A program made the translations under genes and the position numbers. DNA of 39,847 bases, from assembly GCA_938010565.1 (NCBI GenBank), contig CALLUQ010000077.1, positions 1 through 39,847 of the forward strand, in the 5' to 3' direction. Source of the stretch: an uncultured Flavobacteriales bacterium (GTDB lineage: Bacteria > Bacteroidota > Bacteroidia > Flavobacteriales_D > CALLUQ01). Below, one piece after another: positions 18,855 through 28,553 of the stretch; within the stretch, counting starts at the first letter, position 1; every line of letters starts with the position of its first letter. Below the pieces are notes generated by a model that saw only the letters and a program-made list of their open reading frames with translations, was not told the origin of the DNA and did not search any database.

Positions 18855-21800
18855 TTATTGCAACGATGCCAGTGTTGGGGTATTCTTTTCATACATCAAC
18901 TCCTCGTAATGCACCGGTAAAACAATTTCAACCCGTGTTCCGGCAGCTTTTCCGTCGCTGTCTTTTAATTCACAGGGGCCTTTTACATGCAAGGTTTCGC
19001 GGGTCATTTGTTTCATCAGCCTGAGGCGGCTTGTGGTAATGGCCATGCCTTGCGAAATGTGGTCTTTTTTTCCCTTCTTCTTTTTCAGGCTGGTTTCAAT
19101 TCCGATCCCATTGTCTTCGATAATAAAAACGAGGCTGTTTTTTTTTCGCATCACCTCAATGGTAATGGTACCGCCATTTTTGCGGGGCAACAAGCCATGC
19201 CAGATGCTGTTTTCTACAAAAGGCTGCAACAACATGGCCGGTATTTTCAAAGCTTCGGCATCAATTTGCGGATCCACCTTGATCCGGTATTCGAACTTAT
19301 CATGGAAACGCATGTGTTCCAGTGTAAGGTACAATTCCAGGCGTTCCATTTCGTCCGAGAGGGAAACCACGTTGGTTTGCGAACTGTCCAGGTTTTTACG
19401 AACCAGCCGGGCAAAACTCGACAGGTATTTATTAGCGGCAAGCCGGTCTTGCCTGTTGATGTAAAACTGAATGGAATTCAGAGCATTGAAAATAAAGTGG
19501 CGGTTCATGCTGGCATTGAGCGTTTGTTGTTCCAGTGCCAGCATTTTGGATTGGTTGATAAGGTACTCGCGTTCTTTTTCTTTACGCAGCACGTTTCGCC
19601 TCCACCGGTAAATGCGATACGTGATGATGCCCAGGCAAACCACAGCTAACGCCAGAAACCACCAACGCGCCCAGAAAGGGGGAATGATGGTGAAGGAAAA
19701 AGCAGCCGGATCGGAGGTCCAGGCTCCATCTTTGTTTTGGGCTCTTACCAAAAAAGTATACGCCCCATAGTCCAGGTTGGCATAAGTGGCAAAGGTAGCC
19801 TGGGTAAGGGGCCTCCAAGTGTCTTCAAAACCTTTGAGGTAAAACCGGTAGTGTATTTTTTTGGGGTTGGTGTGGCCGATGCCCCGATAATAAAAAGTAA
19901 GGTAGTTGTGGTTGTGTTTCAGGGCGAGGTTTTGAGGCAGTCCGGTCAGACCAATGGAATCGGTATGACATTCCCAGTCGGTTTTCTCAAGGAAAAGTCG
20001 GATCTGGCTGATGTTGATGTAGGGTTTCACGTTGCCGGAGGTGATCTTTTCTTTTTGCGGGTCAAACTCCATGGTGCCCTCGCTGGTGCCCATCCATACA
20101 TGTCCGCGTTTATCGCAGTAGGCGGCATTGAGGTTGGTTTCGGGACTGTTGATCCCATCGTGGTCGGTAAAGAGTTTAAAATCCGTTTTCCTTGTTCTGT
20201 AAAATTCTTCCAGATTGAGCCGGATCAAACCGTTGTTGGTGCCGATCCACAGTCGGTTTTTATGGTCGGTGACTAAAAAATTGATCTTGTCGGAGCCAAA
20301 AAGGCGGCTCGTTTCGGAAAGCTTAAAAGTTTGGAACGTTTTTCTGTCGTAAAAACCCAGGCCGTTATCGGTGCCGATCCACAAGTTGCTTTTATGGTCT
20401 TCCAGAATGTTCCATATAAGGTTGTCGCTTAAGCCATCTTCCTGGGTGAAAAGGCGATATTCCTCGTTTTCTGATCGGGTAAGCCCGTTAGATCCGGCAA
20501 ACCAAAAAACCCCTTCCGAATCTTTCAGAATGCTTCGGATCCTTACCCCCGGAAAACCGTTAGCCTTTGTATAAGTAGTCAATTGTTTACCGTCCCACCG
20601 GACAACGCCTTCCCGGTTGCCCAACCATAAATCCCCATTTTCGTTTTCAAACAGCGCAGTAATTTTCTTATCACTTAAACTATCTAAGAGGCTGTTAATG
20701 GATTTAACGGGCTTCAGGAGACCATCTTTGTAAGCGTTAATGCCTCCAGTGGTTCCAAACCAGATGGCCTGGTCTTTTGCTGCCATACTACACCAGACTT
20801 TATTGTTAGACAACCCTTCGCCGGTGCTGTAGTTTTCGTAGCGGCCTTTTCTGTCGTATTTGCAGATGCCATTTCCGTAGGTCGAAAACCAGATGTTGTT
20901 TTCGTGGTCCTCCACCACCGACATCACAAAATTGCTGCAAATGCCATCGGCCGTGGTGTAGTTCACAAATGCTTCGCCGGTAAACTTACAGATGCCTCCG
21001 CCATCGGAAGACAACCACAGGTTGCCTTCGTTGTCTTGGGTCATGGATTTGATCCTCTCAAAAGGAAGGCCTTCTTTTTCGCCAAAATGGGTGAATGTTG
21101 CCCCGTCGTACTTTACGATGCCGGATAACGTGGAAAGCCAGATGTTGCCCTCGCTGTCGCTGAAAATGGATTCGATGGAGTTGTCTTTTAAGCCATTTTG
21201 GGTGGTGAAACGATCAAACTTTTTCAGGTTAGCATCAAAGCGGTACAAGCCACTATTTGCCGTGCTGACCCAGATATGGCCCTTTGGGTCTTCGTGCAAA
21301 TCGGAAATGTTGTAACCGTTGAGGGTGTCTATAATGCTTTTTGTAAAGGTGTTTGCAAAGGTACCGTTTTGATAAGCGGAAAGCCCTCCTACAATGCAAA
21401 ACCAAACGGTTCCGTTCCGGGTGGTCCGGATGCTTCGAACGGATTTGTCAGACAAACCCGAGTCGCCCGTAAAATGGGTAAAGCTTTGACCATCAAATCG
21501 AAATGCGCCTCCGCGATCGGTGCCCAGCCAAAGGTGGCCTTCCCGGTCTTCTGCCATTGTTATAATAAAATTGTCCCGAAGAGGGGTGTCTACCATGTAG
21601 TTTTCGAATGTACTGCCTTTAAACTTGCTGATGCCGCCTCTTGATCCGATCCAAACCTGACCTTTGCTATCGAGAAATACCACATCGTTCCGGTTGTTGA
21701 TCAAACCATCATCTACCGAATAGTTGGTAAACGAATTGCCATCGAAACGGCTCACTCCTCCAAGGGTTGCAATCCACAAATACCCTTGCCGATCCTGACA

Positions 21801-21920
21801 CATGGAACGCGCCTGAGTGGCTGCAAGGCCATCGCGAACGCTGTAATTGATGAATTTGTATTGTTGGGCCTGCACTGAAAAATTCAGCAAACACAACAAG
21901 GCGAAATAGATCCTGATCAT
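18855..21920 (-). CDS. Periplasmic two-component-regulator-propeller (Reg_prop/Y_Y_Y) sensor histidine kinase, LytS (His_kinase) type
   Basis: Signal peptide, many repeats of the type EDREGHLWLGTDRGGAFRFDGQSFTHFTGDSGL, Y_Y_Y region, TM WWFLALAVVCLGIITYRIYRW, MNRHFIFNALNSIQFYI H-box, LQPFVENSIWHGL N-box, IEDNGIGI. Confidence 0.93.
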   Translation of the reverse strand: MIRIYFALLCLLNFSVQAQQYKFINYSVRDGLAATQARSMCQDRQGYLWIATLGGVSRFDGNSFTNYSVDDGLINNRNDVVFLDSKGQVWIGSRGGISKFKGSTFENYMVDTPLRDNFIITMAEDREGHLWLGTDRGGAFRFDGQSFTHFTGDSGLSDKSVRSIRTTRNGTVWFCIVGGLSAYQNGTFANTFTKSIIDTLNGYNISDLHEDPKGHIWVSTANSGLYRFDANLKKFDRFTTQNGLKDNSIESIFSDSEGNIWLSTLSGIVKYDGATFTHFGEKEGLPFERIKSMTQDNEGNLWLSSDGGGICKFTGEAFVNYTTADGICSNFVMSVVEDHENNIWFSTYGNGICKYDRKGRYENYSTGEGLSNNKVWCSMAAKDQAIWFGTTGGINAYKDGLLKPVKSINSLLDSLSDKKITALFENENGDLWLGNREGVVRWDGKQLTTYTKANGFPGVRIRSILKDSEGVFWFAGSNGLTRSENEEYRLFTQEDGLSDNLIWNILEDHKSNLWIGTDNGLGFYDRKTFQTFKLSETSRLFGSDKINFLVTDHKNRLWIGTNNGLIRLNLEEFYRTRKTDFKLFTDHDGINSPETNLNAAYCDKRGHVWMGTSEGTMEFDPQKEKITSGNVKPYINISQIRLFLEKTDWECHTDSIGLTGLPQNLALKHNHNYLTFYYRGIGHTNPKKIHYRFYLKGFEDTWRPLTQATFATYANLDYGAYTFLVRAQNKDGAWTSDPAAFSFTIIPPFWARWWFLALAVVCLGIITYRIYRWRRNVLRKEKEREYLINQSKMLALEQQTLNASMNRHFIFNALNSIQFYINRQDRLAANKYLSSFARLVRKNLDSSQTNVVSLSDEMERLELYLTLEHMRFHDKFEYRIKVDPQIDAEALKIPAMLLQPFVENSIWHGLLPRKNGGTITIEVMRKKNSLVFIIEDNGIGIETSLKKKKGKKDHISQGMAITTSRLRLMKQMTRETLHVKGPCELKDSDGKAAGTRVEIVLPVHYEELMYEKNTPTLASLQ

Positions 21921-21957
21921 GGTTTTTTATCGGTATTTGTGCTCCGGAAGATCAGGA

Positions 21958-22728
21958 TCACATGGCCGCCGCGCGTTTGATGAACTCATTCAGTTTACGG
22001 CGGGCAATAGGGATCATGGAGGCATTGCTCATTACGGCCATGTTTCCTTCAGAACGGCTAAACTCTTTGAGGTGGTACAGCATATTGATGATGTGTGATT
22101 TATGGGTGCGGAAAAAGATCCGTGGGTTGAGGCTTTCTTCGTAAACTTTGATGTTTTTACAGCTGATGTATTTGCGACCATCGGCAAGGTGGATGGTCGT
22201 ATAACAATCGCTGGCTACCAGGTTTACAATGTCCATGCTCTTTACTACGGCAAAACCATCGCGGGTTGGAATGGTCGTTTTATCAATCTCTTTAAAGTGA
22301 ACGGCATTCTCAAGCAATTCTTGCAAATGTCCGATACGCAAACTGCCGGTCATTTCTTCTTGGTTCCGGAAACGCTTCACTTTCTCCACAGCTGCCTGTA
22401 GTTCTTCAATGTTAATAGGCTTTTCAAGGTAGTCAACGGCACTTTCGCGAAATGCTTTGAATGCAAACTCATCGTGAGCAGTGGTAAAAACCACGGAAAA
22501 ACGACGCTTCGGAAGGGAACGAAGCAATGAAAATCCGTCCTCCTGTGGCATTTTTATGTCGAGAAAAACCAAATCGGGGTCATGTTGGGCAATGCATTCG
22601 CGGGCTTGTTCCGCAGAGTCGGCCAAGGTTGCTACTTCAACATCAGGGCAATATTCTTCCAGAAACATTTGAAGGTTGCAACGAGCATTTAATTCATCAT
22701 CAACGATCAGCGCTTTGAGATTTTTCAT
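21958..22728 (-). CDS. LytTR-family response regulator
   Basis: ALIVDDELNARCNLQ, DLVFLDIKMPQEDGF, KPINIEEL; LytTR C-terminus FFRTHKSHIINMLYHLKEFSRSEGN. Confidence 0.94.
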   Translation of the reverse strand: MKNLKALIVDDELNARCNLQMFLEEYCPDVEVATLADSAEQARECIAQHDPDLVFLDIKMPQEDGFSLLRSLPKRRFSVVFTTAHDEFAFKAFRESAVDYLEKPINIEELQAAVEKVKRFRNQEEMTGSLRIGHLQELLENAVHFKEIDKTTIPTRDGFAVVKSMDIVNLVASDCYTTIHLADGRKYISCKNIKVYEESLNPRIFFRTHKSHIINMLYHLKEFSRSEGNMAVMSNASMIPIARRKLNEFIKRAAAM

Positions 22729-22998
22729 AGATATAATGCTTTAGAATAACGTCAGGATCTGTTACCGGTTGATCCTTGCCATACTGGTATTCAGTCCGGC
22801 TACAAAACACATGGTGTAAGCTACAAAAGATGCAACACGCCGGAAAACCAAAAATGGTGAAATGTAACGATGGTTGATCCTACGGTTGTGATTTTTGACT
22901 GTATGGGAAAAAGAAGGTGGGGCAGACGATGCAAATTCCGGTTCAAAATGCCCGAACGGATGTATTCCGGAACCTGCGTTGCCGGCGCCATATTCCCG

Positions 22999-23781
22999 TT
23001 ACAGGTTCCGAACGATCGCTAAAAACGCCTGCAACCGACCCCTTGCTATCGGCACCACCGACCGGTCTTTCAAAATGGCCTGGTGCCCATTTTCTTCATG
23101 CAGGTATTCTTTTAAAAAACGGAGGTTGATGATATGCGACTTGTGGGTTCTGAAAAAACGGGAAGGATCGAGGATATCTTCGTAAACCCTGAGGGTTCGG
23201 GTGTCGAGGAACTTGTTCCCATCCGAAAAATAGATCCGAGTGCAATTGCCGTCGCCCTCCAAACGAAGAATTTCTTCCGGATCTACAACATGGAGCCCTT
23301 TGCTGTGGCTGATGGTGATGCGTTGGTAAGGTTTTTCGCTTTGTAGGCTGACCGACAAATGTTCCAGCGTTTCCAGATAATTGGAAAACTGACCCGGTTG
23401 CTGCCGGATCATCCGGTGGTTTTTCAGTAACTTAGAAACGGCCGTCTGCAATTCTTCAATGTCGATGGGCTTTAATACATAATGAATGGCATTGGCATTA
23501 AATGCGCGGATGGCATAGTCTTTAAAAGCAGTAACAAAAACCACCATAAATTGCTCTTCCTGTACATCTTCCAATATCTGAAAGCCTTCCGAACCCGAAG
23601 GCATACGAATATCAAGAAAAACAACCTGAGGTTTTAGTTCGCGGATCTTTTCCTTCGCTTCGTTTGCCGATCCGGCAGTATCCAATACTTGAATTTCAGG
23701 ACAATAATCGCCCAACATCATCTGCAGGTTTCCCCGGGCATGCACTTCATCATCAACAATCAGAGCGGTTAACGTATCCAT
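22999..23781 (-). CDS. LytTR-family response regulator (paralogue of 21958-22728)
   Basis: MDTLTALIVDDEVHARGNLQMMLGDYCPEIQV, QVVFLDIRMPSGSEGF, KPIDIEELQTAV; FFRTHKSHIINLRFLKEYLHEENGHQ. Confidence 0.94.
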   Translation of the reverse strand: MDTLTALIVDDEVHARGNLQMMLGDYCPEIQVLDTAGSANEAKEKIRELKPQVVFLDIRMPSGSEGFQILEDVQEEQFMVVFVTAFKDYAIRAFNANAIHYVLKPIDIEELQTAVSKLLKNHRMIRQQPGQFSNYLETLEHLSVSLQSEKPYQRITISHSKGLHVVDPEEILRLEGDGNCTRIYFSDGNKFLDTRTLRVYEDILDPSRFFRTHKSHIINLRFLKEYLHEENGHQAILKDRSVVPIARGRLQAFLAIVRNL

Positions 23782-23888
23782 ACTACAGCGCAACCTAAAT
23801 GTATTAAAATTACAGCAACTCAAAATGAGCGGCAACTATTTCACAAAGTCCGTCAAAAGGTTTACGCATGCCCGCCGGTTGGCTGAAA

Positions 23889-25079
23889 TCAGCTGATCAC
23901 CTCCAGATCGCGGCCTACTTTCACAAAAGCGGCAAGCGCTTTATCCAGGTGTTCTTTGGTATGTGCGGCTGAAACCTGAACACGGATGCGTGCGGCTCCT
24001 TCGGGAACGACCGGATAGAAGAAACCGATGGCATACACCCCTTCGGCCAGGAGTTTGTCGGCAAACTTTTGTGACAATGCTGCATCGTACAACATCACAG
24101 GAACAATGGGCGAGTTCCCTTTTACAATATCAAACCCTGCAGCTACCATTTTTTCTTTGAAGTAGGAAGTATTCGCTTCCAGCTTATCGCGTAGTGCTGT
24201 GGTGGATGAAAGAATTTCGAATACTTTATTTGCTGCTCCTACAATAGAAGGGGCCAAAGAGTTGGAAAACAGATACGGACGGGAACGCTGACGCAACATT
24301 TCAATCACTTCTTTTCGTCCGGTGGTATATCCTCCCATAGCTCCTCCAAGCGCTTTGCCCAATGTACCGGTAATGATATCGACCCGGTCCGTCACATTGC
24401 AATATTCGGCTGTTCCCCGACCTGTTTTTCCAATGAAACCGGCTGCATGGCATTCGTCTACCATGACCATGGCATCGTATTTTTCGGCCAGATCGCAGAT
24501 CCGATCCAATTTGGCAATGTCGCCATCCATGGAAAATACCCCATCCGTAACAATGATTCTGTGCCGTTGTGCCTGAGCCGCCTTTAGTTGTTTTTCCAGG
24601 TCGTTCATATCGCTGTGTGCATAGCGGTAACGGGCCGCTTTACACAAACGTACCCCATCAATAATGGAAGCGTGGTTCAAAGCATCGGAAATGATCGCAT
24701 CTTCACTTGAAAGAAGGGGTTCGAAAGCGCCTCCGTTTGCATCAAAAGCAGCGGCATATAAAATGGTATCCTCGGTTCCGTAAAAAGTGGCAATGCGTTC
24801 TTCCAACTCTTTATGGATATTTTGTGTTCCGCAAATAAACCGAACCGACGACATCCCAAAGCCATGGGTATCCAAAGCATTTTTAGCTGCGGCAATAACC
24901 TCCGGATGAGAAGACAGACCAAGGTAGTTGTTGGCACACATGATGATGACTTCATCGCCAGTACTCACTTTTACTTCAGCGCCCTGAGGGGTGGTAATGA
25001 TGCGTTCGCGTTTATACAAACCTGCTGATGCAATTTCAGCCAATTCTTTACTCAGGTGGTCCTTGATTTTTCCGTACAT
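23889..25079 (-). CDS. kbl: Glycine C-acetyltransferase (2-amino-3-ketobutyrate CoA ligase)
   Basis: [80 protein letters not shown] (PLP Lys). Confidence 0.92.
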   Translation of the reverse strand: MYGKIKDHLSKELAEIASAGLYKRERIITTPQGAEVKVSTGDEVIIMCANNYLGLSSHPEVIAAAKNALDTHGFGMSSVRFICGTQNIHKELEERIATFYGTEDTILYAAAFDANGGAFEPLLSSEDAIISDALNHASIIDGVRLCKAARYRYAHSDMNDLEKQLKAAQAQRHRIIVTDGVFSMDGDIAKLDRICDLAEKYDAMVMVDECHAAGFIGKTGRGTAEYCNVTDRVDIITGTLGKALGGAMGGYTTGRKEVIEMLRQRSRPYLFSNSLAPSIVGAANKVFEILSSTTALRDKLEANTSYFKEKMVAAGFDIVKGNSPIVPVMLYDAALSQKFADKLLAEGVYAIGFFYPVVPEGAARIRVQVSAAHTKEHLDKALAAFVKVGRDLEVIS

Positions 25080-25363
25080 GGCAATGGGTTATGAAATTTA
25101 AAGTTGAGAACGGAAGTAAAGGTAGAAATATGAAAAGAAAAACGGGAAGGAAAATGGAAAGTAGCAGCCCAAAACCGGATTTACCGGCGGCATATCGCCG
25201 GAATGTGCACAACGGCCTAAATCATTGTATTTGTTCAGGTTTGATTATTGGAAATACAATTCTCAACCCTTTTTATTAAAGCCAAGGAGAGCCGTGAAGG
25301 TATATCACTTTTGGGTTTTACCGGAATAAGTGCCACCTATGGCTAAATTCTTACCTTTCTGCT

Positions 25364-26128
25364 ATGGAAGCATGGTGGGCTTATCCTCTTTTTTTTGTTG
25401 GGGCTTTTGTTTCTACCTGCATTGGTGCACTTGTGGGCGGAGGAAGTTTTGTGATCACTTCCATTCTTTTGCTGTTGGGAGTGCCGCCCAATGTGATGGT
25501 TGGATCAAGACGTACAGCAGCAATAGGAGGCAACCTCGGTGCACTTATCCAATATCACAAAGCCGGAAAAGTAGATTATAAACTGGGGTTGATCTTAAGT
25601 CCGTTTATGGCCGTTGGGCTGGTGTTGGGCTGGCTCACATTGGAGGTGCTAAAAGAGTATGACCTCAATCGCATTATCGCCATTGTATTGTTGGGGCTAC
25701 TGGCCATCAAAATATGGAAAGACCGATTTGTAGAAGAAGAGAAAAGCGACCGAAAGCCATGGCACCGCATTGCAGTAGGTGGTTTGGGAGCGCTTATTTC
25801 AGGTTGGATAAATAACCTTACAGGGGCAGGCGGTGGAATGCTATTGGTTTTTTCCCTTTTGCTAGGGTTTGGTAGAAATGTGTTAAACACCGCCGGAACA
25901 GCCAAATTTATGCTGATGTTAAACAATTTCAGTTCGGCCGCATTGTTCCTTTGGCTGGGATATGTGGATGTGCCAATGACAGGGACCATGCTTGCCGGAC
26001 ATTTTATCGGAGGAATGGTTGGTGCCCGCTTTTTCCTTCAACGGAAAACCCCGTTTTTAAAACATTTTTTCTACGCGATCGTTGTGGTTATGATTGCTGT
26101 GATTTTACTGAAAGAGGAACTTACCTGA
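25364..26128 (+). CDS. Sulfite exporter TauE/SafE-family permease
   Basis: Multiple TM segments; FVSTCIGALVGGGSFVITSILLLLGVPPNVMVGSRRTAAIGGNLGALI and GWINNLTGAGGGMLLVFSLLLGFGRNVLNTAGTAKF repeats. Confidence 0.9.
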   Translation: MEAWWAYPLFFVGAFVSTCIGALVGGGSFVITSILLLLGVPPNVMVGSRRTAAIGGNLGALIQYHKAGKVDYKLGLILSPFMAVGLVLGWLTLEVLKEYDLNRIIAIVLLGLLAIKIWKDRFVEEEKSDRKPWHRIAVGGLGALISGWINNLTGAGGGMLLVFSLLLGFGRNVLNTAGTAKFMLMLNNFSSAALFLWLGYVDVPMTGTMLAGHFIGGMVGARFFLQRKTPFLKHFFYAIVVVMIAVILLKEELT

Positions 26129-26702
26129 GCCCATCCGGCAATCCGCCGAACAATGGTTTGAGTTCCAACCAGAACCCTCTTTCAATGATGGAGAGCAGGT
26201 TGGATTCGTTTGTGGGAAAATAATACCAGTTGATTACGATATCGTTGTTGAAATGCGGACTGAACCAATTGTTGAGTTTCAGTGAAAAAGAACGTTCGGC
26301 ACCAAAGCCAAAATGTTGCATTAACCCATTGCGCAGGTTGTTTCTCCGGGCTCCGACATAAAGGTAATCCGAAATGTTGCGTTTATTCCTTTGGGAAAGT
26401 GCCACTTTTTGCTTTTTCAGAAGAGATTTAGATTCCTCGTAAATGGTATCGATTTCTTTGATATCCAATTTCTGTAAGGAACGAATAGTATAGATCAGTG
26501 CTTGTGTGTGTTTGGGGATGTGGGTATTCGCCCAGTTTCGGGTAAAATCACGCGAAAGCATTTTCCGGGTGGTGATGCGGGCTTCACCCACTGCTTCGGG
26601 TTTCAGGTTGCGCAATGCCATTTCGATATCGAGTAACTTGTGGCGTTGTTTATCAATTACCACATCCCAAATGACCTCATCGTTATTTATCCGCTTATTC
26701 AC
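26121..26702 (-). CDS. Hypothetical protein with C-terminal GIY-YIG-like domain
   Basis: YLYVGARRNNLRNGLMQHFGFGAERSFSLKLNNWF...LLSIIERGFWLELKPLFGG resembles the YVG..LR.RL.QH..E..KPLFG GIY-YIG pattern; overlaps the convergent permease 3' end by 8 bp. Confidence 0.65.
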   Translation of the reverse strand: MNKRINNDEVIWDVVIDKQRHKLLDIEMALRNLKPEAVGEARITTRKMLSRDFTRNWANTHIPKHTQALIYTIRSLQKLDIKEIDTIYEESKSLLKKQKVALSQRNKRNISDYLYVGARRNNLRNGLMQHFGFGAERSFSLKLNNWFSPHFNNDIVINWYYFPTNESNLLSIIERGFWLELKPLFGGLPDGLR

Positions 26703-26886
26703 TAACTCAAATGTAACGGAAAGTCAGGTTCTATCGGCCTCTGATATTTTCTAAGTTCTACTGATTTCAGCTATTTTAGTCCGGTGCGTACCAAAGTCCC
26801 GGATTTTGCATGCGCAGGCATCAAAAAATGAAACGTTTTGAAAGAAGTATCGGTTATTTATACCCCTTTTTGATCGGCAATAACGA

Positions 26887-28038
26887 TCAATTGTTTATGT
26901 AACTGATCTCGCTTTGGTACATCGGAACTTCCGCATCAGGCTTACTGAGGTGCTTGAGCATCGTGATGTGTTTTTTCAACGCTTTGTAAAACGTGGTGTT
27001 CTCCTGATAGCGGATGCCAAATTCATCGGCTGTTTCTTTCAAAATTTGGGTCAACTCCGGATAATGGATATGGCAAACCTTAGGCAATACATGATGAATG
27101 ACATGGATGTTGATGCAACCCATCCACCAATTTGAAATCGCGTTTTTACGGGAAAAATCTGCTGTGGTTTCCAACACGTGAATCGCATAATTGTTCTCAA
27201 TAGAGCCATCTTTGGCAGGAACCGGATAACAGGTTCCATCAAACACGTGGGTAACCTGAAACATCAAAGCAAAGGTTAAACCGGGAAGAAGGTGCAGGTT
27301 GATCCATGCCAGTACAACAATCCACCAGGGAGTGCTGAGAAAAATAAGCGGAAAGCCAAGGGTGACCATGTAATAAAAGGCCTTCGAAACAAACAGGATG
27401 ATATACTCCGAACGAGGGTGCCTGATGTTTTTATTGTTGCCAATACTGGTTTCGGCAAACATCCATTTAAAATCCTTAACCACTACCCAGTGCAACATGG
27501 CCAAAGAATAAACGATTGGCGTATAAATGTGTTGAAACCGGTGTATTTTTTTGAACGGCTCGGCAGGTGTAAACCGAAAAAGGCCATGGGTTTCCAGGGT
27601 TACATCCACTCCGCGAATGTTCACGAAAGCATGATGGGCGTTGTGCATCATGGAAAACAAATAGCTGTTACCCCCTATAAAATTCATACTGTAACTCAGT
27701 ATTTTATTTGCTTTGGGGTTGGATGAATAGGCACCATGACAGGCATCGTGTACAATATTAAAAGCAATGAGAATGTTGACCATTCCCAAAAGAAAAAAAG
27801 CACCAAAAACAGCCATTGGATAAGCACTCAATACATCCGACATGATCAATGTATACAAGCCCGCCCAAGAAGTAAGAATAACGATCGTTTTTATGATCAT
27901 TTTTCTGTTGGCAAATCTCGAAATTCCACGCTCTGTAAAATATGCATTGATGCGTTTTGTAAGCGTCTTCATAAATTCATCCTTACCCGATGTACTCTTG
28001 AAGCGAATGCGTTGATTGCTGGTTGTTTTTTTCAGCAT
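26887..28038 (-). CDS. Membrane fatty acid desaturase (linoleoyl-CoA/acyl-lipid desaturase-like)
   Basis: Three His boxes: HDACHG, HNAHH, HVIHH; several TM segments. Start may be internal (MKTLTKRINAYFTERG, 27972). Confidence 0.92.
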   Translation of the reverse strand: MLKKTTSNQRIRFKSTSGKDEFMKTLTKRINAYFTERGISRFANRKMIIKTIVILTSWAGLYTLIMSDVLSAYPMAVFGAFFLLGMVNILIAFNIVHDACHGAYSSNPKANKILSYSMNFIGGNSYLFSMMHNAHHAFVNIRGVDVTLETHGLFRFTPAEPFKKIHRFQHIYTPIVYSLAMLHWVVVKDFKWMFAETSIGNNKNIRHPRSEYIILFVSKAFYYMVTLGFPLIFLSTPWWIVVLAWINLHLLPGLTFALMFQVTHVFDGTCYPVPAKDGSIENNYAIHVLETTADFSRKNAISNWWMGCINIHVIHHVLPKVCHIHYPELTQILKETADEFGIRYQENTTFYKALKKHITMLKHLSKPDAEVPMYQSEISYINN

Positions 28039-28553
28039 ATTTTCATTCGTTTGTTAAAATCCAATTTGAGTGATTGCGACATAAATTATCGTGCAAAAAT
28101 AAGCAATAACAATAACATGGAACAACGTCTTCCCGCATAAATTAAGGTAATCACATAAATATCAACGAATTATTCTTATAAAAGCGGTGTATGTTCTCAA
28201 GGCAGAAAATAAGGTAAAACCAACGTTGTATCCCTTTTCTTCTTACATATTACACGCATCGTTTGCCAGAGTGAGCAAAAAACGTTTCGAGATGCCTTTT
28301 CATCCGGCTAACGGTTTTCACGATCAAAAATACATCCGGAACTTTCATTCTATGGTTCATTACCTCTGATCCCTTCCGGATCGATCAGGCGCGTAGTATT
28401 TTTTCGCAGCAGCGAACTCAAAATAGTGACCCCATCCGTTACATCGAGCAGTGAAACAAAGCAAGCGTTCCTCCATGAATACGAACCCGGTTTTACGGGC
28501 GAGTTGTTTTGACGTTTGGCACAAGGGTGCCAGGGCCAACCGCAAAAACGGAA

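Noticed and set aside
18987-19649. 220-aa plus-strand ORF opposite the sensor kinase
   Set aside because: Antisense to the strongly supported histidine kinase catalytic region.
27165-27190. CACGTGAA near 27170 as a fourth parS
   Set aside because: Flanks (TTCCAACACGTGAATCGC) do not match the 16-bp consensus and it lies inside the desaturase gene.
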